DNA of 56,544 nucleotides from a virus. The position numbers and the translations under genes are program-made. The stretch spans positions 1 through 56,544 of the IMG/VR virus record IMGVR_UViG_3300027799_000001. One strand, given 5' to 3'. The notes below the pieces were generated by a model. It was not told the DNA's origin, ran no database searches, and saw nothing but the letters and a program-made list of their open reading frames with translations. Shown here piece by piece: positions 7,902 through 16,159 of this stretch (the stretch's first letter is position 1; every line of letters begins with the position of its first letter).

Positions 7902-9958
7902 TAGTTTTTAACTCCTATGCGGTTTAAAAATTTATCTAAACTACCACTTCTATGTGCGTCTACAAGTAAATTACCTATATCACCAGTTGATAATTGTTGT
8001 GAATTATTAACACTTCTACTATTATCTCCAACATTTAATGTAAGATTAATATTGTTATTAGAAACTCTTCTACCTGTATTACCAATATTTTGTAATATAT
8101 TCATAGCTTGACTAGGTGTGAAAACACCTTCGCCAGAATTAAGTAACGCTGGAACTTTATCTCCATTAAAACTATTACCACCAACAATACCTCCGTGCTG
8201 GAATTTAGTCGATGCAATTTTCGCCACATTAGCTATACCAGCTGCTATTGTAGTTGCCATAATAACAGGTGCAAGACTCCACCCAACAAAAGGTACAGTA
8301 GCAGCAGATTTAGATGCGGCCATTGCTGCAGCGTATGTATCCATTGTTGCTTGTGCTATTGCGGCGGCCTTATATATACCTGCCAATGTTTTGTTTCCGC
8401 TTGTTACTGTCATAATATTTTGCAATACTAATCTTCTTCCATCATCATTAGCTTGTTTCTGTTTTTCATATTTTGCTTTGCGTGTTGCATCTTCCATAGC
8501 CATTATTTTATTATTATGCTCTATCTCCAATATTTCTTTTGACATTAAATATTCATTTTCTAAATTTAGCAATATAGCTTTATTGTTTTGAGCGAGTAAT
8601 ATTTTCTGATTATACGACTCGTTTAATGCAGATAATTCTTCATCGAATAAAATTTTTTCTTTCTCGACTCCATCCGGTGTTTTCCCCAATAATAATGATT
8701 CTCTTAGAACCGTAAGTTTTGGTTTGAGGCTTTCAAGTCTTGCAATACCTTCTTGGTAGATCCTATAAGTTTTAACGTGAGCATCTCTCTGTTCTGTAAG
8801 TTTCTGTTCAGTCATTTTCAAATCACTATCAGTACCACCAATAGATAAAGGAGTTGGTTTTCCTGAAGTAGGTTGACTAATTACCATTTCCTTTGTCTTA
8901 TACGCATCTTTTATTTTAGAAAAAGAGGCCAAGGAAGCTTCCATTAAATCAGTTGATGTTGTGCCAATTGTTTTTTTAAATTCATTTAAATTTTTAGATG
9001 CATTTTTAATTGATTCAGACCATGAATCTGGTAATAACTTTTTAGGTAATGCATTGTTAATAACCAGAACTAAATTTAATATAGATGCTGATAGGCCAGA
9101 AAACATACTAATCAAATTAGTAACACCTGACGATAAAAAATTAATAATGCCAGCCAATATTCTATACGCTGCCACAAAAGAATTAGAAATTAACAAAACT
9201 GTTTTTTCAATAATTTCTCTGTTATTCATTAAAACATTTGCAAATTCATTAAGTGTTGGTATTAATTGAACGCCGACAGAATCTTTAATATCTGAAAAAG
9301 AATTAGCCATTTTTTGTAAAGGACCAATACCTGCCTCTGCCGCTGCTTTAGCCGATCCACCAACAACCTTATTAAGTTCGGTCTGTATGCTTTTTAATCT
9401 TTCGGCACTACCTGATACACCTTGTATATTCATTTTATATCTTCCAAAAGTATCAGAATTAGTTAAATACGCCCTGTTAACCATCTGAGCTGCAGAATTA
9501 AGATCTACTCCAAGCTTTGTGGATAAATCAGCTACAACTGGTATCATATTAGAAATTTCATCTTCATTTTTTATAAAAGCTGAGAGTAAATTTTCGGCTG
9601 ACAATATTTGATCATCAGTAAAAAGAGTGTTTTGTTGCATTTCTGAGGATAATTCAACTAATTTTTGAGAGTATTTACCGAGAGAATTTGTAAGTTTATT
9701 TATAGATACAGCTTCTTCATTAGCGCCTTTAATCGAGTCTTCAAAAAAAGATTTCAAACCGCCTAAAGCAGCTATACCAAAAATTAAATTTTTAAACTTT
9801 GATACAGCACTACCTAAACTTTCAAACGATTCTTGTTGCTCTTTGTTTTTTCTTTTAACATTTTCAGTAATTTTGTTAAAATTATTATTAATTTTTTCAA
9901 AATTATCACTCATGTAATCTTTGAGTCTTGCTTCTACTTCTAAAACATAGTCTGCCAT
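7901..9958 (-). CDS. Tail tape measure protein, 685 aa
   Basis: Sets tail length and is ejected with DNA. The N-terminal 75 residues are coiled coil, followed by hydrophobic segments (FLIFGIAALGG, LLISNSFVAAYRILAGIINFLSSGVTNLISMFSG). An Ala/Met-rich C-terminal hydrophobic region comes next (about 545-590), then the typical FQHGGIVGG...VPALLNSGEGVFTPSQA motif (about 600-630) seen at the end of many tape measures. It directly follows the chaperone frameshift cassette. By the usual 1.5 angstrom per residue rule the tail would be about 100 nm. Confidence 0.93.
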   Translation of the reverse strand: MADYVLEVEARLKDYMSDNFEKINNNFNKITENVKRKNKEQQESFESLGSAVSKFKNLIFGIAALGGLKSFFEDSIKGANEEAVSINKLTNSLGKYSQKLVELSSEMQQNTLFTDDQILSAENLLSAFIKNEDEISNMIPVVADLSTKLGVDLNSAAQMVNRAYLTNSDTFGRYKMNIQGVSGSAERLKSIQTELNKVVGGSAKAAAEAGIGPLQKMANSFSDIKDSVGVQLIPTLNEFANVLMNNREIIEKTVLLISNSFVAAYRILAGIINFLSSGVTNLISMFSGLSASILNLVLVINNALPKKLLPDSWSESIKNASKNLNEFKKTIGTTSTDLMEASLASFSKIKDAYKTKEMVISQPTSGKPTPLSIGGTDSDLKMTEQKLTEQRDAHVKTYRIYQEGIARLESLKPKLTVLRESLLLGKTPDGVEKEKILFDEELSALNESYNQKILLAQNNKAILLNLENEYLMSKEILEIEHNNKIMAMEDATRKAKYEKQKQANDDGRRLVLQNIMTVTSGNKTLAGIYKAAAIAQATMDTYAAAMAASKSAATVPFVGWSLAPVIMATTIAAGIANVAKIASTKFQHGGIVGGNSFNGDKVPALLNSGEGVFTPSQAMNILQNIGNTGRRVSNNNINLTLNVGDNSRSVNNSQQLSTGDIGNLLVDAHRSGSLDKFLNRIGVKN

Positions 9959-9960
9959 AA

Positions 9961-10335
9961 TTACCGCCCATCATTTTCAGCACTATATTCAGCACATTTT
10001 GCGTTGTAATATTTAAGCGCCGTTATATATCGTACACTAATATCATCTATATTTGGTAATTTTGCTCCTTCAAATAACTCTAATGTATTTTTAAGGTCTA
10101 TAAACTCTCTAATGCTGCGCCCTATAAATTTAGTGGGACAATTAAAATACCTATACTCTGTATCACCATCTATTTCTGTGTGCACATGCTTTCCAGATGT
10201 TGTCACACCTTCACAGCCCCATACTTTACGTAACACTTGATTTATTGTACACTCTCTACAGTCATATTTAGTTTTGTATTTTAAGTTTGATTCTTGGTTA
10301 TAAAAACTGCGAGAGTGGAAAGCGGCTACTATTCT
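9961..10335 (-). CDS. Tail assembly chaperone, frameshift-encoded C-terminal extension (gpT-like)
   Basis: This frame is open without a good start from 10335 (and further upstream) to the TAA/TGA end at 9961. It overlaps the end of the 10329 gene in the -1 frame, with the slippery heptamer at 10341-10335. The fused product would be about 275 residues: 151 from the upstream gene, then RIVAAFHSRSF..., a Cys pair region (CRECTINQVLRKVWGC... YFNCP), and a helical tail. A GTG at 10236 could start a separate 91-aa protein but has no convincing ribosome-binding site. In siphoviruses the cognate of this product lies immediately before the tape measure, as here. Confidence 0.8.
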   Translation of the reverse strand, partial: RIVAAFHSRSFYNQESNLKYKTKYDCRECTINQVLRKVWGCEGVTTSGKHVHTEIDGDTEYRYFNCPTKFIGRSIREFIDLKNTLELFEGAKLPNIDDISVRYITALKYYNAKCAEYSAENDGR

Positions 10336-10787
10336 AAACCCATCAACTCCTCTTCGGTTAAAATACTTCTTTCGCCAATAGCATTACACAATTCATGTAA
10401 CAATTCAGGCCTTAATGAGCTTATCTTGTCTGGTGAGTATACAATTTCTTCACCTGTTTCATCAAAAAAATTACTCCAAGAAATTATACCACACTTACAT
10501 GTAAGGAAAGTTATTCTACCCTGTTTGATTTTAAAAGTATTAAAATTTGATGAATTAATATCTATCTCACCAAGTAATTCATCTTCGAATTCTAACGCTT
10601 GTCTTCCATCTATTCCTTTTAAAATAAAGACTGGCCAAATTTCTTTTGGGAAAACAAACTCACCTTTTTCATTTTTTTCACGATAAGCTTTAGGAACATA
10701 TTTGTAATTATCAACAAGCTTAAAACCAAGAGAACTTTTAAGCTTCTTTTCCATTTCAGGTGTTAAAACAATATTCTTAATTTTCAT
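10329..10787 (-). CDS. Tail assembly chaperone (gpG-like), 152 aa
   Basis: Located between the tube and tape-measure genes, the standard place for the chaperone that coats the tape measure during tail assembly. Acidic, helical C-terminus (LRPELLHELCNAIGERSILTEEELMGLE) as is common for this family. The core has WPVFILKGIDGRQALEFEDELLGEI. Start ATG 10787 follows GGGGGATTATG. The final codons include the GGGTTTA slip site. Normal termination gives the 152-aa form; frameshifting gives the longer form. Confidence 0.87.
   Translation of the reverse strand: MKIKNIVLTPEMEKKLKSSLGFKLVDNYKYVPKAYREKNEKGEFVFPKEIWPVFILKGIDGRQALEFEDELLGEIDINSSNFNTFKIKQGRITFLTCKCGIISWSNFFDETGEEIVYSPDKISSLRPELLHELCNAIGERSILTEEELMGLE
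10335..10341 (-). other. Programmed -1 frameshift slippery site GGGTTTA
   Basis: On the minus strand the zero frame reads ATG GGT TTA GAA TAG, so the heptamer G-GGT-TTA fits the X-XXY-YYZ rule exactly, eleven bases before the zero-frame stop. Slipping back one base enters the only open frame downstream. I did not find a convincing stimulatory stem immediately 3' of the site. Confidence 0.8.
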
Positions 10788-10809
10788 AATCCCCCAATCC
10801 CCCCGTTAG

Positions 10810-10848
10810 AAAAAAACCGCGGTTTTTAGGGGGAATATTAAACCGCGG
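10810..10848 (-). terminator. Rho-independent terminator after the tube gene
   Basis: On the minus strand the stem CCGCGGTTT (10848-10840) pairs with AAACCGCGG (10825-10817) and is followed by a T-run (10816-10810). A second perfect hairpin, ACAGGCT/AGCCTGT (10862-10868 with 10875-10881), begins right at the tube stop codon. Together they should lower expression of the chaperone/tape-measure genes relative to the tube protein. Confidence 0.85.
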
Positions 10849-10880
10849 CGCAGTGTTGATTACAGGCTCAACACAGCCTG

Positions 10881-11843
10881 TTATGTTTTACTACCGTGTA
10901 AGATTTCTAAGCAATCATCACCAGAACTTTTATTTAATATTAATTTCTTTTGATGAATATAATATCCCTCACGATCACCCACTTGATAAATTTGAGTATA
11001 CTGTGCTGCCGGTGCAGATATAACAATTGGCCCATCTATTTGAGCTACAAAAGCACCAGAAGTATTATTTATAGTACGTGCATAATCGCCTTGTAACGCA
11101 ACGGTTTTAAGCATTGGATCAAGTTCTATTGTTGGCATTCTATTAACCACATGAGCTCCACCATACCCTGTAGAATTGGTAGGGTCTGTGTACAATTCAA
11201 CCTGATTAGCCAAATCTACAGTAAAACTATTTATCTGCTGTCCTTCTCCAAACAATGTCACGCCAACACCTAGTACAACAGATGGGTGATATTCTGTATA
11301 TGTTGGTGTTATAAATTGACCAAAAGTTGTATCTGTTGGTGCAACTGCTATACCTTTAAATTCAAAACTCATTTTAATATAATCACCAACACCTGAGGTG
11401 GCAAGTTTAACACTTGACATACATCCATAACCAGCAAATTTTGTTACTGCTGCATTTGAACCTTCTTCGAGCAATTGAACCACTACAGTAATAGGTACAT
11501 TAGTAAGCTGTGAATCCGGAGTCATTGATACCCCCGTAGATCCATACTGTGTTTTTTCCATTGCACAAGCTTCTAACAGATCAAAATAAGCCGGAGCAGT
11601 TCCAGGTGTACCGGAATAGTACATAGGTACATCAAATGAAAATGATACTGATCTTTTGCCAGCCAATGAAAAAGAAGGTTCCAATTTATTTATTGCCAAG
11701 GGCACATCTTTAACAGGAATATCATACTTAAACGACACATTTTCAATTATGCAACCATTAGTACCTGTTAAAGACGTTTCTTGTGTATATGCTGTACTTT
11801 CTTTTTTCCATAATAAAACTGTTTTTTCTTTTAAAAAAGCCAT
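10881..11843 (-). CDS. Major tail tube protein, 320 aa
   Basis: MAFLKEKTVLLWKKESTAY... resembles siphovirus tube proteins that begin with a short strand. A beta-rich body follows (SFSFDVPMYYSGTPGTAPAYFDLLEAC, then FEFKGIAVAP). Position between the tail-terminator-like gene and the chaperones, strong ribosome-binding site (GGAGTAGATACA), and a strong terminator directly downstream all fit an abundant structural protein. No Ig-like C-terminal domain was recognised. Confidence 0.87.
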   Translation of the reverse strand: MAFLKEKTVLLWKKESTAYTQETSLTGTNGCIIENVSFKYDIPVKDVPLAINKLEPSFSLAGKRSVSFSFDVPMYYSGTPGTAPAYFDLLEACAMEKTQYGSTGVSMTPDSQLTNVPITVVVQLLEEGSNAAVTKFAGYGCMSSVKLATSGVGDYIKMSFEFKGIAVAPTDTTFGQFITPTYTEYHPSVVLGVGVTLFGEGQQINSFTVDLANQVELYTDPTNSTGYGGAHVVNRMPTIELDPMLKTVALQGDYARTINNTSGAFVAQIDGPIVISAPAAQYTQIYQVGDREGYYIHQKKLILNKSSGDDCLEILHGSKT

Positions 11844-11858
11844 TGTATCTACTCCTAT

Positions 11859-12410
11859 TTATGACATTATAGTTGGATCTATTATACGTTGTCTATACCA
11901 CACATCAAATCTTACAGTTATCCCAACTACAGGCTCACCCAAAGACACACCCCATCTTTCACTACCTGTATAATAACAATGAGATGCAGTAGCTATACCT
12001 GAAGAATCTGGTATATAATAATTAACACCAAAAAATCTTTGTAAATCTGCACATGCGCAATCCATAATTGTTGTTACATCTTGAGTGCAGTTTAAAAAAA
12101 CCTCAAATCTCATACTAAATTTATTGTGCAACATTCCTGAGTTTTGATCTATTTGCACATTAGCGTTTGCGTTACTATTTTCAATATCGATAAACAAATT
12201 AATAGAAGGAAACTCAGAAAATGTCTCATAAGATCTTGGTGTGTCGTAACAATGAGGATATGACATGTAATAACCATAATCATCAATAATATTATTACCA
12301 GAATTACTATATCTAATAGTTTGACCGCCAGAAATTATTCGATTTTCAACAGAATAAACAACTGCTTTACGTATTCTAGTAATTACTGGTAATAATATTG
12401 GTGTTGTCAT
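11859..12410 (-). CDS. Tail terminator/neck protein candidate, 183 aa
   Basis: Lies immediately upstream of the tube gene and shares one base with the stop of the 12410-12724 gene, so the order matches head-tail joining genes. Mixed alpha/beta sequence: a conserved-looking N-terminus (LPVITRIRKAVVYSV), a middle LFIDIENS...RFEVFLN strand pair, then a VVGITVRFDVWYRQ strand. These fit a gpU-type tail terminator that caps the tube. The name is assigned by synteny rather than by a diagnostic motif. Confidence 0.65.
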   Translation of the reverse strand: MTTPILLPVITRIRKAVVYSVENRIISGGQTIRYSNSGNNIIDDYGYYMSYPHCYDTPRSYETFSEFPSINLFIDIENSNANANVQIDQNSGMLHNKFSMRFEVFLNCTQDVTTIMDCACADLQRFFGVNYYIPDSSGIATASHCYYTGSERWGVSLGEPVVGITVRFDVWYRQRIIDPTIMS

Positions 12411-12724
12411 TATCTGAATGCGATTATATCGTGATTGGTTATTGTTGATGCACCAGTAGCATAAATTTTTCTAAATGATATAGCGTACTGTATTCCTGCA
12501 ATAATCGGGAATGGAAATTTTTTACCTACTGCGTTACCAACAGGTTCTATAAAAACAGCTCCATCAACTTTAGAAATAAAACCGCGTGGATACATTGAAG
12601 ACACCCTATCGGGATTTGGAAAGTTCGGATTTGTATCTTCTATTAATATTTCTGAAGTGTCTGACAAGGTTACAGATATACCAGCTCTCCAAGCACAAAT
12701 TTTATCATCTTGATTAGACATCAT
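12410..12724 (-). CDS. Hypothetical virion or connector protein, 104 aa
   Basis: Small beta-rich protein (FPFPIIAGIQYAISFRKIYATGAS) in the head-tail joining block, one-base overlap with the next gene. Not recognised. AAAGAGGTAATG at the start gives a good site. The upstream spacer contains the AT-rich promoter-like segment at 12755-12785. Confidence 0.6.
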   Translation of the reverse strand: MMSNQDDKICAWRAGISVTLSDTSEILIEDTNPNFPNPDRVSSMYPRGFISKVDGAVFIEPVGNAVGKKFPFPIIAGIQYAISFRKIYATGASTITNHDIIAFR

Positions 12725-12754
12725 TACCTCTTTAAAACTTTAAATTATACTAAG

Positions 12755-12785
12755 CTATATAATATATATTATATACTAAATAGCT
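12755..12785 (-). promoter_or_regulatory. Promoter-like AT-rich motif (TTTAGTATATAATATATA)
   Basis: Read on the minus strand, 12780-12763 is TTTAGTATATAATATATA, close to the TTTGTATATAATATA motif in front of the portal (27146) and the 30873 gene. Placed 40 bases before the tail structural operon. Candidate late promoter; the -35 is not consensus. Confidence 0.45.
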
Positions 12786-12794
12786 TGTATATTT

Positions 12795-13061
12795 TTATAA
12801 ATCACCATTGAGTAATGCATCTATATCTAGACCATTTAAATTATCAAACATTTTGCTTCTTACAATTTCGTTCTCGCTTTCACACAATTCTATTTGATCG
12901 TACTTAACTAAACCATCATCTGGAAAAATTACCTCATACATTATGTTACCCTTGTATAAGCAACAACCTATGATTACACCCTTGTTAATTTTATTGCAAT
13001 ATTTTTTATAGACTATATCTCCATAAGAATAATTAAATTCACATTTACAAAATTTTGCCAT
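12795..13061 (-). CDS. Hypothetical protein, SH3/KOW-like fold suspected, 88 aa
   Basis: The first 60 residues (YSYGDIVYKKYCNKINKGVIIGC... YEVIFPDDGLVKYDQIELCE) have the beta-barrel spacing of small SH3/KOW-like domains: hydrophobic GDIV start, KGVIIG turn, YEVxF, and YDQIEL end. The tail is acidic. Overlaps the start of the 13045 gene's stop by 17 bases. Function unknown. Confidence 0.55.
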   Translation of the reverse strand: MAKFCKCEFNYSYGDIVYKKYCNKINKGVIIGCCLYKGNIMYEVIFPDDGLVKYDQIELCESENEIVRSKMFDNLNGLDIDALLNGDL

Positions 13062-13776
13062 TATAATCCTCCATATTTTGAAAATAATGTTCGCAACCTG
13101 GTCTGATTTTGCCTCTATTTATAACCTCGCAATAAGGGATAGGTGGTTCACCAATATATGTATGTATTTTAACATTTCTATATCTTAATATTTCTGTACC
13201 AGTCAACTCATGATCCCAAGGAGTCCATCCACGCCATAAAGTACTTAGTAAAAAATCCTTATCCCATATAGAGGTTTGATGAGATACTAAATATTGCAAA
13301 TTATTATTATATTCATATATATCATAAAACCTATCATTGCTTTTACTATCGTCATTACTTTTAATACAATGTGTTTTTTTATTAATAAAAGGTTTTTTAT
13401 CTGGTTGATTATGTTCAGGAGAACCACTCCATGATCCACAAATCTTTAATAAATTGTAATTATTTTTAATAAATATATCCAATAAATCAAAAAACAACAC
13501 GTTGTTTGTATCACTTGTTAGAAAATAATCCTCATGAACATAGATTATATTGTCATATTTACAATATAAAAGCCAGTCAATTAATCCGTCAGACCAACTT
13601 TTGTTTTTACCGACACACTCTGTTTTAAAACCTTCCCAATTTTTGGTAATACTTTCAGTAAGTATTATTTTATCTAAACACATGTTTTTAAAATGTTTTT
13701 CATGATTTTCAACAAATTTATCAATAACCCAATCGTATTTATCACTAGCATGCACTAAATAAACAGTATTATTCAT
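13045..13776 (-). CDS. Glycosyltransferase-like protein, 243 aa
   Basis: Pattern of a nucleotide-diphospho-sugar transferase: N-terminal VYLVHASDKYDWVIDKF, IIYVHEDYFL (about residue 77) in the place of a metal-binding acidic motif, and a C-terminal WTPWDHELTGTEIL block. It resembles small viral or bacterial glycosyltransferases that act on surface sugars. Part of a 13.0-17.9 kb sugar-modification block embedded between SSB/ThyX and recombination genes. Substrate is unknown. Confidence 0.6.
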   Translation of the reverse strand: MNNTVYLVHASDKYDWVIDKFVENHEKHFKNMCLDKIILTESITKNWEGFKTECVGKNKSWSDGLIDWLLYCKYDNIIYVHEDYFLTSDTNNVLFFDLLDIFIKNNYNLLKICGSWSGSPEHNQPDKKPFINKKTHCIKSNDDSKSNDRFYDIYEYNNNLQYLVSHQTSIWDKDFLLSTLWRGWTPWDHELTGTEILRYRNVKIHTYIGEPPIPYCEVINRGKIRPGCEHYFQNMEDYNGKIL

Positions 13777-13793
13777 AATTAAACCAACCTATT

Positions 13794-14189
13794 TTAAAAA
13801 GGTAAATCATCAATTTTTTCTTCAATTGTTTTTAATGGCTCAGTTACAATAATTTCAGCATTGTTATAATTAGCCTTATTCTTTTTTTCTGACACAACTA
13901 TTTTATTAACAAAAACAATGATTTTAAATATTTTTTCATTATTTTTATTAATATATTCATCAAAAATAACAGATCCAGAAATATCAACCAACCTACCTTT
14001 TAAAACATCGCTCTCAAAAGATGTTATAATCTTTTCATTTAAAACATTGCACTGAATCCATATCGTTTTATCTTCACCTGTTTTTTGTTTCTGCTTTGAT
14101 GCTACAGAAAACGAAGCCATTTTTTTACCAGATTTAGTTGTTAATATTTCTGGTTCTTTGCCAACTATTCCTTTAAAATTTAACTCCAT
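13794..14189 (-). CDS. ssb: Single-stranded DNA-binding protein, 131 aa
   Basis: OB-fold pattern: MELNFKGIVGKEPEI, SGKKMASFSVAS, IWIQCNVLNE, LVDISGSV. The C-terminus is acidic with terminal aromatic, EKIDDLPF, the classical tip that recruits partner proteins to ssDNA. It protects single strands during replication and recombination, and belongs with the Sak4-like ATPase and nuclease encoded upstream in the same operon. AAAGGTATTTTCC precedes the ATG. Confidence 0.92.
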   Translation of the reverse strand: MELNFKGIVGKEPEILTTKSGKKMASFSVASKQKQKTGEDKTIWIQCNVLNEKIITSFESDVLKGRLVDISGSVIFDEYINKNNEKIFKIIVFVNKIVVSEKKNKANYNNAEIIVTEPLKTIEEKIDDLPF

Positions 14190-14206
14190 TGGAAAATACC
14201 TTTCTT

Positions 14207-14716
14207 TTAAGATTTTTTAAAACACGATTTAATTTCTTTGCACTCGCCTCTATATATACAATCTGGTACTAATACATCCTTTAAAATTGGATCTATTAGT
14301 TTTATAGAGTTAACAACCAATTCCCATGCATATCTTGTTTCTTGTGATGCATTTTTACATAAACGTTTACGTGATATGTTGATTATGGACTGTATATTTG
14401 CAACACACATGTGCTCAATTAACGCACCTTGTGGTAATTCAGCTCGCGAAACACCAGTCCTATCCTCTCGCTGTGAACGGACATAATGTTCAATTCCAAA
14501 TTTGTGCCTAACGAAATGAACACTTACATAATATGGTAAATCAATCCATTTCCATGCAAAGGTTAAACATCTTATAGGAGAATGCTCTGATTTTAAAAGT
14601 TTTATTTTAAATTCATCTGATAAATCAATAGCATTATGTTTATTAATTGTTGAAGCACAAGCAATTGATACGATATCCCAATCTATTAATTTTTTACAAA
14701 ATTCCAATGTAGTCAT
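14207..14716 (-). CDS. ThyX-like FAD-dependent thymidylate synthase family protein, 169 aa
   Basis: Contains SPIRCLTFAW, VSVHFVRHKFGIEHYVRSQREDRTG (about residues 63-87), which aligns with the ThyX signature RHRxxSxNExSxR but is altered (Lys for the second Arg; HYVRSQRED). Then come LPQGALIEHM, NISRKRLCKNASQETRYAW and a final CIYRGECKE. At 169 residues it is shorter than cellular ThyX (about 210-250). This variant class is common in gut phages and its activity as a thymidylate synthase is unproven. Its start overlaps the previous gene's stop by four bases (ATGA). Confidence 0.75.
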   Translation of the reverse strand: MTTLEFCKKLIDWDIVSIACASTINKHNAIDLSDEFKIKLLKSEHSPIRCLTFAWKWIDLPYYVSVHFVRHKFGIEHYVRSQREDRTGVSRAELPQGALIEHMCVANIQSIINISRKRLCKNASQETRYAWELVVNSIKLIDPILKDVLVPDCIYRGECKEIKSCFKKS

Positions 14717-15516
14717 TTATTATACTCCAACAATATCTTTTTATTGCGTAATGTTTCTGGCAAGTCATTAATTTTAATTTTTTTAACAGATTCCCAACTC
14801 CATTCGTAACCAAGAGTTGTGTGTAAATTTTTAGCTGTTTCAATTTTCATCCATTTATGTTTAATCCAATTATCCATATTAACTAATTGCACATTTGGAT
14901 TATCATCTTTGTCGCCTGCATCACTAGTCCATATTTTTCTAAATACATCTTTTTCTTTGCTTCGCACATAAGTAAAATGATGCATATATATATCTTCAGG
15001 TATCAATAAAGGATTTACTCCATTACCACGTGTAGAATACATTCTTTCAAATATTGGCCGAAACAATATACATGGTTTACATGCCTCAATATTGGTTACA
15101 CGATAATATGGGCTTTTAAGATATGTGTACATTTTTATATGGATAGCATTAAACATGTGGCAATCAAATGAAAGTTTTAATAGTTTGTTTATATCACAAA
15201 TGCTAAACACCTCATCTGTATCTATTGACATTATCCAAACAGGATTAAACACATTTTTAATCCATGTATAAGCACTATCACACTGTTCTTTTTGTGATGG
15301 TATATTGTTCCACAAATGTATTATTTTGTTTTTTTTATCATTTTCTTTTTGCCACTTTTTAACAACTGGATAAACAGTATTAATACCTTTTTCGCCAAGC
15401 CAATTAACATCTGAATGAGAAAATACAATTTTATCTACACAAGAATAAATCGACTCAATACTAGCTTCTACAAATTCATCACCTGAAAATGTCTTATATA
15501 ACGCGCAAATATGCAT
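14713..15516 (-). CDS. Glycosyltransferase family 2-like protein, 267 aa
   Basis: MHICALYKTFSGDEFVEASIESIYSCVDKIVFSHS is the GT-A N-terminal Rossmann-like strand and helix. WIMSIDTDEVF (about residue 95) provides the metal-binding DxD equivalent. The C-terminal HHFTYVRSKEKDVFRKIW region follows. Likely adds a sugar to a phage or host surface molecule. It shares general design with the genes at 16959 and 25926, suggesting that the phage carries several paralogous GTs. Confidence 0.78.
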   Translation of the reverse strand: MHICALYKTFSGDEFVEASIESIYSCVDKIVFSHSDVNWLGEKGINTVYPVVKKWQKENDKKNKIIHLWNNIPSQKEQCDSAYTWIKNVFNPVWIMSIDTDEVFSICDINKLLKLSFDCHMFNAIHIKMYTYLKSPYYRVTNIEACKPCILFRPIFERMYSTRGNGVNPLLIPEDIYMHHFTYVRSKEKDVFRKIWTSDAGDKDDNPNVQLVNMDNWIKHKWMKIETAKNLHTTLGYEWSWESVKKIKINDLPETLRNKKILLEYNK

Positions 15517-15539
15517 TTCATCTCCAAGCTATAAAAATA

Positions 15540-16151
15540 TTATTTAACAAACCATTTTTGTCTAAATAAACTTCCAAAATATTGTATGTTTTCTTGATTG
15601 CATTTGTGATTATTGTGTATTAATTTGACTTTGTTATTTATCACATATATACCATTGTGTTTTCTGTTTAATTGCATACACATATCAGCATCTTCATAAC
15701 CAGAACCTTTGTTCTCGATAGTATAACGCTCATCAAATCTTAATTCTGGATCGTGTTTAAAAGCAACACAAGCTGAAGGTAAAGCATCATTAACAACTTG
15801 ATATTCTAATCCAAAATCTCTTTTGTGATTCATCATAATTGCGGCGCTTCCATCCTTATTCACCAATGATGCGCTGACCATAACACAATTTTTATACAAT
15901 TCAAACGGTTTAATTAAATTATCAGCCCATCCATTATAATAACCACTAATATCATCATCACACATAATTACATATCTTGGTTTAATAATATCAGCTTGTA
16001 ATAAACACCAATTTCTATTTGTTGGAGCTGATGCATTCAAGTTAGATATAACTATTTTGTGTCTTTTTCTGCAAGTTGTATTTAAAATATTTTTGTAAAT
16101 ATGTCTAGTTTCTTTTGCAGACAACAAAGTTGGAACGCAAATCAAATCCAT
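15540..16151 (-). CDS. Glycosyltransferase family 2-like protein, 203 aa
   Basis: GT-A pattern: VPTLLSAKETRHIYKNIL, NLNASAPTNRNWCLLQADIIKPRYVIMCDDDISGYYNGW with the DDD metal site (about residue 67), then GSGYEDADMCMQL with the ED acceptor-site motif (about 150). Compact compared with cellular family members. Neighbours are another GT and an FkbM methyltransferase, so a small glycan is probably built and capped. Confidence 0.82.
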   Translation of the reverse strand: MDLICVPTLLSAKETRHIYKNILNTTCRKRHKIVISNLNASAPTNRNWCLLQADIIKPRYVIMCDDDISGYYNGWADNLIKPFELYKNCVMVSASLVNKDGSAAIMMNHKRDFGLEYQVVNDALPSACVAFKHDPELRFDERYTIENKGSGYEDADMCMQLNRKHNGIYVINNKVKLIHNNHKCNQENIQYFGSLFRQKWFVK

Positions 16152-16159
16152 GTATTATT

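Noticed and set aside
8118-8591. 157-codon plus-strand open frame inside the tape measure gene
   Set aside because: Antisense shadow of a long well-supported gene; composition (Pro/Ala/Ile runs) reflects the reverse complement of Ala/Gly-rich coding.
9961-10236. Independent 91-aa gene starting at GTG 10236
   Set aside because: Open frame extends far upstream of the GTG with a conserved-looking Cys pair and joins the slippery site; no clear Shine-Dalgarno before the GTG.
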